Source of the DNA: Flavobacteriaceae bacterium
Lineage (GTDB): Bacteria > Bacteroidota > Bacteroidia > Flavobacteriales > Flavobacteriaceae
Direction: 5' to 3'
DNA: 6,348 bases
Assembly: GCA_016763595.1 (NCBI GenBank)
Contig: JAESTN010000267.1
Coordinates: forward strand, 1 to 6,348
Part shown: piece after piece, positions 1 to 5,696 of the stretch
Layout: each line of letters starts with the position of its first letter
How positions within the stretch are numbered: position 1 is the first letter of the stretch
Notes under the pieces: model-generated
What the model saw: the letters and a program-made list of their open reading frames with translations, nothing else
Told to the model about the DNA's origin: nothing
Databases searched by the model: none
Position numbers and translations under genes: made by a program

Positions 1-426
1 ATTGGTAGTGAAATTTACTTGATCTTCATATGAAAACGAAATGACTTCAGAAGTAATAGAGGTACCATTATTGAAATCAGATTTTAAAATTCGGTAAATT
101 TTTAAGTCTTGCCTGTTTCCGTTATTATTACCAAAATCGCCAATGTATATATACGTTTCATCTTGTGTAATATCTTCCCAATCAACATTGGTAGCATTGG
201 TAATGTGTATTGTTCTGGTAATATTTCCAGAAATGGTATCTAACTCATATAGGTTCGCGTTGTCTCCAGAATCATTATGAGTAATTAATTTTCCATTATA
301 GAAGAGTAATCCAGATGTTTCAGAAACTGTATTTGGTAAATCGTATTTTGAGTTGATGTTTTCTATTTGTGCTTCTATAGAAGAACAGATCAGAAACAAA
401 CAAATAAGTACTATTTTTTCTTTCAT
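1..426 (-). CDS. Secreted protein of unknown function, N-terminal 142 residues (partial)
   Basis: The frame is open from an ATG at 426 down to base 1 with no stop, so the C-terminus lies outside the window. The product starts MKEKIVLICLFLICSSIEAQ, a classic signal peptide (basic n-region, hydrophobic core, A-x-A-like cleavage near residues 18-20), so it should leave the cytoplasm. Further in are SETSGLLFYNGKLITHNDSG (about 36-55), DWEDITQDETYIYIGDFGNN (about 82-101) and then NGNRQDLKIYRI. This pattern is familiar to me from long secreted flavobacterial proteins that often end in a type IX secretion sorting domain, with WEDI and GDFGNN resembling beta-propeller-like strands. That family link is recalled, not searched, and the missing C-terminus prevents a test for the sorting domain. 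A consensus promoter lies upstream (454-484), and the gene diverges from ctlX. I cannot assign a function. Confidence 0.85.
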   Translation of the reverse strand, partial: MKEKIVLICLFLICSSIEAQIENINSKYDLPNTVSETSGLLFYNGKLITHNDSGDNANLYELDTISGNITRTIHITNATNVDWEDITQDETYIYIGDFGNNNGNRQDLKIYRILKSDFNNGTSITSEVISFSYEDQVNFTTN

Positions 427-453
427 TATTTTCTATGTTCTTATGGATATTTA

Positions 454-484
454 CAAAATTAATAGATTAAAAAGGAAGAAACAA
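454..484 (-). promoter_or_regulatory. Bacteroidota-type promoter for the secreted-protein gene
   Basis: Read on the minus strand, TTG (484-482) is followed after 20 bases by TAATTTTG (461-454). This matches the flavobacterial consensus TTG-N17-23-TAnnTTTG exactly. Transcription would start near 447, leaving a leader of about 20 AT-rich bases before the ATG at 426. A second TAATTTTG copy on the same strand at 489-482 overlaps the -33 element and could act as an alternative -7 element. Confidence 0.65.
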
Positions 485-503
485 AATTATCTGTTTTTCC
501 GTA

Positions 504-534
504 TTACAATTCAATATAAATTAATGTAATTTTG
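504..534 (+). promoter_or_regulatory. Bacteroidota-type promoter for ctlX and the PrsW-family gene
   Basis: TAATTTTG at 527-534 is an exact TAnnTTTG -7 element. The best -33 candidate is TTA (504-506), 20 bases upstream, a one-base departure from TTG. The predicted transcription start is near 540, only about 5 bases before the upstream ATG at 545, which is one reason to prefer the ATG at 554 as the translation start. Confidence 0.55.
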
Positions 535-553
535 TTCTTTATAAATGAGAAGC

Positions 554-1492
554 ATGCAGCAAACTACAAACACTATTTTAATGATTCGTCCTACTAATTT
601 TAGAATGAACGAGCAAACTGCTGTTAATAATTATTATCAGCAAGAATTAACAGGGGTGTTGCCAGCTAGCATACATGCAAAAGCACAAAAAGAGTTTGAT
701 GATTTTGTGATAAAACTACAAAATAAAGGTGTAGATGTGGTCGTGGTAAGTGATACTGAAAAACCGAGTACACCAGATTCGATTTTCCCCAATAACTGGA
801 TTTCTTTCCATGAAAATGGAGATGTAGGGTTGTACCCAATGTTTGCAGAGAATAGACGCTTAGAGCGAAGAGAAGATGTGTTAACCGTTCTAGAAGAAAA
901 AGGATTTGAAATTAAAAATATTATTGATTATACAGAGGCTGAAGACGAAGGTGTTTTTTTAGAAGGTACTGGAAGCATGATCTTAGATAGACAAAACCGT
1001 AAGGCATATTGTGCATTGTCTCCAAGAGCAGATGAAGAGTTGTTTATTGAGTTTTGTGAAGATTTTGAATATACTCCAGTTGTTTTTATAGCAAATCAAA
1101 CAGTAGGTAATCAACGAGAAGCCATTTATCATACCAATGTAATGATGTGTGTTGCAACACAATTTGCGATTATTTGTTTAGCAGCTATTGATGACAAAAA
1201 GGAGCGTAAAAATGTACTCAAACATTTAAAAGAAAACGGAAAAGAAGTGATAGATATTACCGAGCAGCAAGTACATGAATTTGCAGGGAATATGTTGCAA
1301 GTAAAAGGAACCGATGCTCAGCAATATTTGGTGATGAGTTCTTCTGCCTTTGCTAGTTTAAGAAAAGAACAACTTCAAAAAATTGAGAAACACGCTACAA
1401 TTATACACAGTTCTTTAGAAACCATTGAAAGATGTGGAGGAGGAAGTGCACGTTGTATGATGGCAGAAGTGTTTTTACCAAAAACAAATTAA
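554..1492 (+). CDS. ctlX: Citrulline utilization hydrolase, CtlX family (guanidine-modifying superfamily)
   Basis: The 312-residue product belongs to the amidinotransferase/dimethylargininase-like superfamily. CtlX-type members are described as hydrolysing citrulline to ornithine with release of ammonia and CO2, in the cytoplasm. Numbered from the ATG at 554, visible family signatures are IRPTNFRMNEQTAVNNYYQ near residues 11-29, PDSIFPNNW (about 74-82, substrate-binding loop), FLEGTGSMILD (about 135-145), YHTNVMM (His about 193, catalytic) and GGGSARCMMAEVF near the C-terminus (Cys about 301, the nucleophile). All expected catalytic residues are present and the length is normal. An in-frame ATG at 545 would add three residues (MRS), but it almost touches the predicted transcription start; ATG 554 gives the MQQTTNTILMIRP start I recall for homologues. 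No signal peptide. The stop is one base before the next ATG, so the two genes are very likely co-transcribed. The family call is strong. The exact substrate (citrulline, arginine or a methylated arginine) is by homology only. Confidence 0.9.
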   Translation: MQQTTNTILMIRPTNFRMNEQTAVNNYYQQELTGVLPASIHAKAQKEFDDFVIKLQNKGVDVVVVSDTEKPSTPDSIFPNNWISFHENGDVGLYPMFAENRRLERREDVLTVLEEKGFEIKNIIDYTEAEDEGVFLEGTGSMILDRQNRKAYCALSPRADEELFIEFCEDFEYTPVVFIANQTVGNQREAIYHTNVMMCVATQFAIICLAAIDDKKERKNVLKHLKENGKEVIDITEQQVHEFAGNMLQVKGTDAQQYLVMSSSAFASLRKEQLQKIEKHATIIHSSLETIERCGGGSARCMMAEVFLPKTN

Positions 1493-1493
1493 A

Positions 1494-2177
1494 ATGTTAT
1501 TGTTAGCACTCGCTTTAGCGCCGGCCTTTGCCATAATGATTTATATTTATATTAAAGATAAATATGAAAGAGAGCCTATACCTTTATTACTGAAAAATTT
1601 TGGACTGGGGGCTTCTGCAAGTATTGTGATTACCGTAGTAATTGGTGCATTTGGCAACTTTTTTTTACCAGTAATAAACCCAGAAAGTGTTTTGCAGCAA
1701 TTTGTAAAAGCATTTATTTTGGTTGCATTGGTAGAAGAATTTTCTAAATATGTAATTGTAAGGTACTATGCCCAGCGAAATAAAGAGTTTGACGAACCTT
1801 TTGATGGTATTGTCTATGCAGTGATGGTTGCAATGGGTTTTGCAGCCTTAGAAAACATTCTATACGTTTTTCAATACGGAATGACCAACGGAATTATACG
1901 TGCTTTTACAGCAGTTCCAGCACATGCAACGTTCGGGATTTTAATGGGGTATTTTATGGGGAAAGCAAAGTTTGCAAAAACCAAAAAAGAAAAAATCCGA
2001 TTAAATTTAACCGGATTGTTTGCAGCTACCTTGTTTCATGGCATCTATGATTTCTTTTTGTTTATCAATTTTATTCCCGGAATTTCTATTGGCGCTTTTT
2101 TATCTTTAGCAATAGGTTTGATCCTTTCTAGAAAAGCCATCCAAAAACACCAAAATATTTCTCGTTTTAAACATTAG
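1494..2177 (+). CDS. PrsW-family intramembrane metalloprotease
   Basis: The 227-residue product is very hydrophobic, with roughly seven membrane segments starting at the N-terminus (LLLALALAPAFAIMIYIYI). It carries the PrsW/CPBP-like zinc-protease motifs in order: EEFSK (Glu81, Glu82, Lys85), FDGIVYAVMVAMGFAALEN (102-121, with Glu120-Asn121), PAHATFG (His144) and LFHGIYDF (His182, Asp186). The paired glutamates and the histidines inside membrane segments are the presumed metal and catalytic residues. In Bacillus, PrsW makes the first cut in the anti-sigma factor RsiW; family members elsewhere mostly have unknown substrates, and no anti-sigma or sigma factor gene is near this one. It starts one base after the ctlX stop with no Shine-Dalgarno sequence, which suggests translational coupling. 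Its TAG stop (2175-2177) overlaps the TAA stop of pafA on the other strand. The family call is secure; the target is unknown, so I leave the symbol blank. Confidence 0.88.
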   Translation: MLLLALALAPAFAIMIYIYIKDKYEREPIPLLLKNFGLGASASIVITVVIGAFGNFFLPVINPESVLQQFVKAFILVALVEEFSKYVIVRYYAQRNKEFDEPFDGIVYAVMVAMGFAALENILYVFQYGMTNGIIRAFTAVPAHATFGILMGYFMGKAKFAKTKKEKIRLNLTGLFAATLFHGIYDFFLFINFIPGISIGAFLSLAIGLILSRKAIQKHQNISRFKH

Positions 2178-3814
2178 TTTATCAACGCTTCCTTCACAAT
2201 TTTTCCGGTAGTTCCATTCGGAAATTCTATTTGTAATAAATTAGCAATCGTTGGTGCAATGTCTGTAATAGTATGTGCTTTTTTAGAAGTTCCAGGCTTA
2301 ATTCCGTTGCCATAAAAAATAATGGGCACATGGGTGTCGTAATTATACCCAGAACCATGTGTGGTACCTTTTCTGCTAGCACTGCTTATGGTTGAAGGGT
2401 GTGGAATTAATAATACATCACCAGAATATTTTTGATTGTATCCTTTTTGTAGTTTTTGTAAAATACCATCTGTAAAATGTGTGGTCTGCATTGTTCTTGC
2501 AGTTACAGCTTTGTAGATGTTTTTATATTTTATCACTTCATCTGCTATTTTTTGAGCTACTCTAGTAGCATCTAATTTTAGTTTTTTGAGTTCATCATGA
2601 TTTAAGAATACTTGAAAATTAGAAATGTTTTCAATCAGGTCATCAGAGTTATAATACTCTAAGGTAATTGCATTTACAAATTGTGTAAATTCTCTAGCGT
2701 TAAAATAATGTGCCGGAATTTTCTGAGACTGTAAATAGGAAGGTACATGAACTGCTGCATGATCTGCCGTTAAAAACAAGGTGTAATTCCCTTTTCCAAC
2801 TTCAGTATCTAAGAACGAGAATAAACTGGCTAAATCTTTATCTAAGCGTATATAGTTGTCTTCAACCTCTTTAGAAGCAACACCAAACTGATGTCCAATA
2901 TAATCTGGAGAAGAATAGCTGATTGCTAAAAAATCTATAAAGTTAGATTTTCCTAAATTTTCTCCTAAAATTGCCGCTTTGGCAAAATCTGTTGTCATGG
3001 TATTTCCTGTTGGAATGGCTTTAATCATATCATAATCGCCATTTTTATCTTTTAAATTAGGTATGTCATAAGGAAAAACAGGTTTGTCTTTCCCTTTAAA
3101 TACAACTTCAAATTCATTGTCATCTGCTAAACTCTCAGTATATGTATCTATGTCATATAAAGTGTTCCAAGGTTTAGAAAGGTATTCATCTACTTTTCCA
3201 GAATTGTTAAAATTTGCGACCCATGTAGGTAAAGAGTCCATATAAAAAGTACTGGTAATCCATTTTCCATCCTTTTTTCCTTGAAACCAAAATGCTCCGT
3301 TGGCGGTATGTCCACCAGGTAAAATGGCAGACCTATCTTTAATGGCTATACTAATGGTTTTTCCTTGCATATTCTGAGCCAATCGCAATTGATCTGTTAT
3401 GGTTGTGGTTTGCATTCTGTACGGAGATTTTTTTCCGCCATGTCTCGTTCCAACAGTTTCAAAATTCGCATCGTCTACACAATAAATTCCTTTTTTATCA
3501 AACTTGTCATACCAGTTATTTCCAATGATTCCATGGTTTTCAGGGGTAGTTCCAGTATAAATAGAAGCATGTCCAACGGCAGTATAGGTAGGAATGTAAT
3601 TGTAATGTGCATTCTCTAATGAAAACCCATTATTTAAAATCCTTTTAAATCCATCTTCTCCATATTTATCAGCAAAACGAGTTAAATAATCATAGCGCAT
3701 TTGATCGATTACAATACCAACAACTAATTTGGGTTTTTGCGCTGTTTTTTTTTCTGAAATACAACTTGTAAATAAAAATAGGGAAAGGAATAATAATGCA
3801 ATTGAATTCTTCAT
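2174..3814 (-). CDS. pafA: PafA-type alkaline phosphatase, exported
   Basis: The 546-residue product matches the usual PafA length. It is an alkaline phosphatase superfamily phosphomonoesterase that releases phosphate from organic phosphates outside the cytoplasm, and in studied relatives it is little inhibited by phosphate. Numbered from the ATG at 3814, visible sites are GIVIDQMRYDY (Asp37, metal), PTYTAVGH (Thr78, nucleophile), GIIGNNWYD (Asn99), IKDRSAILPGGH (Lys159 and Arg161, the PafA-specific phosphate-binding pair), SSPDYIGHQFG (Asp304 and His308), TADHAA (Asp351 and His352) and KGTTHGSGYNYD (His486). All predicted zinc ligands and phosphate-contact residues are present, and KxR marks it as PafA-like rather than a nucleotide phosphodiesterase. 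The N-terminus MKNSIALLFLSLFLFTSCIS is a signal peptide with a lipobox-like FTSC, so it may be a lipoprotein anchored at Cys18. An upstream in-frame TTG at 3835 lies inside the predicted -7 element and is rejected as the start. No phosphate-regulon operator was recognised. Confidence 0.93.
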   Translation of the reverse strand: MKNSIALLFLSLFLFTSCISEKKTAQKPKLVVGIVIDQMRYDYLTRFADKYGEDGFKRILNNGFSLENAHYNYIPTYTAVGHASIYTGTTPENHGIIGNNWYDKFDKKGIYCVDDANFETVGTRHGGKKSPYRMQTTTITDQLRLAQNMQGKTISIAIKDRSAILPGGHTANGAFWFQGKKDGKWITSTFYMDSLPTWVANFNNSGKVDEYLSKPWNTLYDIDTYTESLADDNEFEVVFKGKDKPVFPYDIPNLKDKNGDYDMIKAIPTGNTMTTDFAKAAILGENLGKSNFIDFLAISYSSPDYIGHQFGVASKEVEDNYIRLDKDLASLFSFLDTEVGKGNYTLFLTADHAAVHVPSYLQSQKIPAHYFNAREFTQFVNAITLEYYNSDDLIENISNFQVFLNHDELKKLKLDATRVAQKIADEVIKYKNIYKAVTARTMQTTHFTDGILQKLQKGYNQKYSGDVLLIPHPSTISSASRKGTTHGSGYNYDTHVPIIFYGNGIKPGTSKKAHTITDIAPTIANLLQIEFPNGTTGKIVKEALIN

Positions 3815-3832
3815 TGTGAAATTTTTGAAGGC

Positions 3833-3840
3833 CAAAAATA
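3833..3840 (-). promoter_or_regulatory. Probable pafA -7 promoter element
   Basis: Read on the minus strand the octamer is TATTTTTG, an exact TAnnTTTG match. It lies 18 bases upstream of the pafA ATG at 3814, so transcription would begin about 10-12 bases before that codon. No convincing TTG -33 element is seen 17-23 bases further up (3858-3866), so strength is uncertain. The element also contains the only upstream in-frame alternative start (TTG at 3835), which therefore cannot be on the mRNA. Confidence 0.45.
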
Positions 3841-3893
3841 GAAATTTTTAATTATGATTGCTACTATTTTACATTCAGTTAATGCTTTTTTAA

Positions 3894-3901
3894 TACTTTA
3901 G
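3894..3901 (+). promoter_or_regulatory. Weak candidate -7 element for the mlaEF operon
   Basis: TACTTTAG differs from TAnnTTTG at one position. It lies 18 bases before the mlaE ATG, a spacing like that of the pafA -7 element. A TTTAC at 3867-3871, 22 bases upstream, is the only -33-like candidate. It is included because the 105-base gap between the divergent genes must hold a promoter for this operon and nothing fits better. Confidence 0.3.
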
Positions 3902-3910
3902 CAAAAAGAA

Positions 3911-3916
3911 AAGGAG
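3911..3916 (+). promoter_or_regulatory. Shine-Dalgarno sequence of mlaE
   Basis: AAGGAG precedes the ATG at 3920 by only three bases. A clear purine-rich anti-16S match stands out because no other gene start in this window has one. The spacing is shorter than the usual 5-9 bases, but there is no other nearby in-frame ATG, so the start stands. Confidence 0.5.
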
Positions 3917-3919
3917 TTA

Positions 3920-4660
3920 ATGAATTATTTTGAACATATAGGGAAGTATTTTATGATGCTCAAGCAGGTTTTTACAAAACCACAAAGAGGTCGTGTGTTT
4001 AGAGAGGCATTGTCTAGAGAAACAGAAGAATTGGGCATAAAGTCTTTAGGGATTGTTATTTTTATTTCCTTTTTTATTGGAGGTGTAATAGCGTTGCAAA
4101 CGGCTTTAAACCTTAACAACCCTTTAATTCCGAAATCTTTAATTGGTTTCGCAGCTAAGAGGTCTATTATTTTAGAGTTTGCACCCACATTTTGTTCTAT
4201 TATTTTGGCAGGGAAAGTTGGTTCTTATATAACATCTAGTATCGGTACCATGAGAGTCACTGAGCAAATAGACGCGTTGGAGGTAATGGGAATTAATTCC
4301 TTAAATTATTTAGTGCTTCCAAAAATTATTGCTACGGTATTCTTTTATCCATTTTTAATCACCTTAGGAATGATTTTAGGGATTTTTGGTGGTTGGGTTG
4401 CCGGAAATTTATCAGGATTGTTTACAGGTACAGATTACATAGAAGGCTTGCAAGCAGATTTTGATCCTTTTTTAATTAAATACTCAATTATTAAAACCTT
4501 AATTTTTGCTTTTATCATTGCAACGGTTCCGTCATACCATGGTTATTATGTGAAAGGTGGGTCTTTAGAAGTTGGTAAAGCAAGTACGCAATCAGTTGTG
4601 TGGACAATTGTTCTTATCGTGATCGCAAATTATTTCTTAACTCAAATGTTATTGACCTAA
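3920..4660 (+). CDS. mlaE: MlaE-family ABC transporter permease (lipid transport)
   Basis: The 246-residue integral membrane protein is the permease half of an MCE/Mla-type transporter, which moves phospholipids between the inner and outer membranes. After an amphipathic N-terminus (1-35) come membrane segments at about 42-62, 84-98, 134-160, 188-206 and 224-244. The family hallmark lies at about 97-135: AGKVGSYITSSIGTMRV followed by TEQIDALEVMGINSLNYLVLPK, the cytoplasmic coupling region that contacts the ATPase. A second conserved stretch, PSYHGYYVKGGSLEVGKAST (about 204-223), is also typical. Length is close to the family norm. The stop codon shares its last base with the ATG of mlaF (TAATG), so the two are translated together. 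Direction and cargo cannot be read from the sequence; lipid transport is by family. Confidence 0.92.
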   Translation: MNYFEHIGKYFMMLKQVFTKPQRGRVFREALSRETEELGIKSLGIVIFISFFIGGVIALQTALNLNNPLIPKSLIGFAAKRSIILEFAPTFCSIILAGKVGSYITSSIGTMRVTEQIDALEVMGINSLNYLVLPKIIATVFFYPFLITLGMILGIFGGWVAGNLSGLFTGTDYIEGLQADFDPFLIKYSIIKTLIFAFIIATVPSYHGYYVKGGSLEVGKASTQSVVWTIVLIVIANYFLTQMLLT

Positions 4661-5427
4661 TGATAAAAGTAAAAAATTTACATAAAGGATTTGGTGGAGT
4701 TGAGATACTAAAAGGAATTTCTACCACTTTTGAACCAGGGAAAACCAATTTAATTATTGGCCAAAGTGGTTCTGGAAAAACAGTATTTTTAAAATCCTTA
4801 ATTGGTTTACATACACCAGAAAAAGGAGTTATTGAGTTTGACGGTAACGTAAATATAGAGATGTCTATTGAGCAACAAAGGCAATTGCGTCAAGAAATCG
4901 GAATGGTTTTTCAAGGCAGTGCATTATTTGATTCTCAAACCGTAGAAGAGAACGTGATGTTTCCTTTAAAAATGTTTACCAAGCAATCTGATAAAGAAAT
5001 GCTAGAACGTGCCAATTTCGTTTTAAAAAGAGTTGATTTGGTTGGCTCAAATAAAAAGTTTGTAACAGAACTTTCTGGAGGGATGCAAAAAAGAGTTGCC
5101 ATTGCAAGAGCCATTGTAATGAAACCAAAATATTTGTTTTGTGACGAACCTAATTCTGGTTTAGACCCACAAACGGCAATTATTATAGATAACTTAATTA
5201 AAGAAATTACCGAAGAATTTAAGATTACAACCGTAATTAATACCCATGATATGAATTCTGTGATGGAAATTGGAGAAAAAATTATCTTTTTAAAAGATGG
5301 TAAAAAAGCATGGGAAGGAAGCAATAAAGAGATATTTAAAACTGATAATGAAGCTGTTGTAAATTTTGTGTATAGTTCCAATTTATTTAAGAAAGTTAGG
5401 GAAGCATATTTAAATGAAAAAAAATAA
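4660..5427 (+). CDS. mlaF: MlaF-type ABC transporter ATP-binding protein
   Basis: The 255-residue cytoplasmic ATPase powers the MlaE permease. All nucleotide-binding motifs are intact: Walker A GQSGSGKT (34-41), Q-loop VFQGSALFDS (Gln85, with the SALF sequence common in MlaF-like proteins), signature LSGGMQKR (138-145), Walker B YLFCDEP (158-164, catalytic Glu163) and switch His196 in NTHDM. The start at 4660 overlaps the mlaE stop by one base and gives the MIKVKNLHKGFGG beginning normal for the family. An upstream ATG at 4600 would add 20 residues translated from inside mlaE (MDNCSYRDRK...) that look like no ABC domain, so it is rejected. No MCE-domain (MlaD), MlaB or MlaC gene follows; tRNA genes come next. 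In Bacteroidota the MCE partner is often encoded elsewhere, so this is probably a normal split arrangement. It ends in a lysine-rich tail with no hairpin terminator after it. Confidence 0.92.
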   Translation: MIKVKNLHKGFGGVEILKGISTTFEPGKTNLIIGQSGSGKTVFLKSLIGLHTPEKGVIEFDGNVNIEMSIEQQRQLRQEIGMVFQGSALFDSQTVEENVMFPLKMFTKQSDKEMLERANFVLKRVDLVGSNKKFVTELSGGMQKRVAIARAIVMKPKYLFCDEPNSGLDPQTAIIIDNLIKEITEEFKITTVINTHDMNSVMEIGEKIIFLKDGKKAWEGSNKEIFKTDNEAVVNFVYSSNLFKKVREAYLNEKK

Positions 5428-5436
5428 AAAAAATGT

Positions 5437-5466
5437 TTGTTTATATGGGATTTGCTTCTATATTTG
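5437..5466 (+). promoter_or_regulatory. Consensus promoter of the tRNA-Lys/tRNA-Tyr unit
   Basis: TTG (5437-5439), a 19-base spacer and TATATTTG (5459-5466) form a full match to the flavobacterial TTG-N17-23-TAnnTTTG promoter. Transcription would start near 5472, giving a short 5' leader of about 18 bases to be removed by RNase P before tRNA-Lys. It lies just 10 bases after the mlaF stop, so the tRNAs need not depend on mlaEF read-through. Confidence 0.75.
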
Positions 5467-5489
5467 CAGCCGCTAAGACAAAAGAAAAT

Positions 5490-5562
5490 GACCTGGTAGC
5501 TCAGTTGGTAGAGCATCTCCCTTTTAAGGAGAGGGTCCTGGGTTCGAGCCCCAGCCCGGTCA
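5490..5562 (+). tRNA. tRNA-Lys, anticodon TTT
   Basis: A complete 73-base cloverleaf can be drawn. The acceptor strands are GACCTGG and CCCGGTC, the D stem is GCTC/GAGC with the GG pair in the loop, and the anticodon stem is TCTCC/GGAGA. The anticodon loop is CTTTTAA (anticodon TTT) and the T arm is CTGGG-TTCGAGC-CCCAG. The discriminator is A and the 3' CCA is not encoded. Six acceptor pairs form, but position 5 (T) faces position 68 (C), a mismatch. It reads AAA and AAG lysine codons, which are abundant in these AT-rich genes. A terminator-like hairpin begins one base after the discriminator plus a C. Confidence 0.95.
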
Positions 5563-5563
5563 C

Positions 5564-5591
5564 AAAAAGCCTTTCGTATGAGAGGCTTTTT
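5564..5591 (+). terminator. Hairpin between tRNA-Lys and tRNA-Tyr, intrinsic-terminator-like
   Basis: The arms AAAAAGCCTTTC (5564-5575) and GAGAGGCTTTTT (5580-5591) form a 12-base-pair stem with one T-G wobble and a GTAT loop. The right arm ends in a T run that continues as TATTTT. It has the form of a Rho-independent terminator, but only 12 bases separate it from tRNA-Tyr. If it stopped all transcripts, tRNA-Tyr would have no visible promoter, so it is probably leaky or serves in processing. Confidence 0.75.
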
Positions 5592-5603
5592 ATTTTAAAT
5601 TTT

Positions 5604-5685
5604 GGTGAGATACTCAAGTGGCCAACGAGGGCGGACTGTAAATCCGCTGACTACGTCTTCGAAGGTTCGAATCCTTCTCTCACCA
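5604..5685 (+). tRNA. tRNA-Tyr, anticodon GTA
   Basis: An 82-base class II tRNA. The acceptor GGTGAGA pairs perfectly with TCTCACC, and the D stem is short (CTC/GAG). The anticodon stem is GCGGA/TCCGC around the loop CTGTAAA (anticodon GTA). A 13-base variable arm follows, and the T arm is GAAGG-TTCGAAT-CCTTC. The discriminator is A, followed by CA, so a full CCA end is not encoded. It lies 41 bases after tRNA-Lys and is followed by its own strong terminator. The long variable arm and GTA anticodon exclude Ser and Leu. Confidence 0.95.
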
Positions 5686-5696
5686 CAAATTTTTAT

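Noticed and set aside
3365..3619. Plus-strand open frame of 84 codons
   Set aside because: It is entirely antisense to the well-conserved catalytic part of pafA and has no domain-like content or start signal.
3815..3835. TTG start at 3835 extending pafA by 7 residues
   Set aside because: This codon lies within the predicted -7 promoter element and would put polar residues before a normal signal peptide. The ATG at 3814 gives the 546-residue length expected for PafA.
3925..4188. Minus-strand open frame of 87 codons
   Set aside because: It lies opposite the mlaE N-terminal region. The composition is that of a shadow frame and no promoter or motif supports it.
4600..4659. Upstream ATG extending mlaF by 20 residues
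   Set aside because: The extension overlaps the end of mlaE and does not resemble an ABC ATPase N-terminus. The ATG at 4660 overlaps the mlaE stop in the usual coupled fashion.
4935..5516. Minus-strand open frame of 193 codons
   Set aside because: It is antisense to the mlaF motif-bearing region and runs into the tRNA-Lys promoter and gene. Its Ser/Leu/Ile-rich sequence reflects the complement of AT-rich coding DNA.
5535..5685. Repeated GGTTCGA in both tRNAs as a possible attachment-site duplication
   Set aside because: It is the conserved T-loop sequence of tRNAs, not a duplicated 3' end, and no integrase gene is present.
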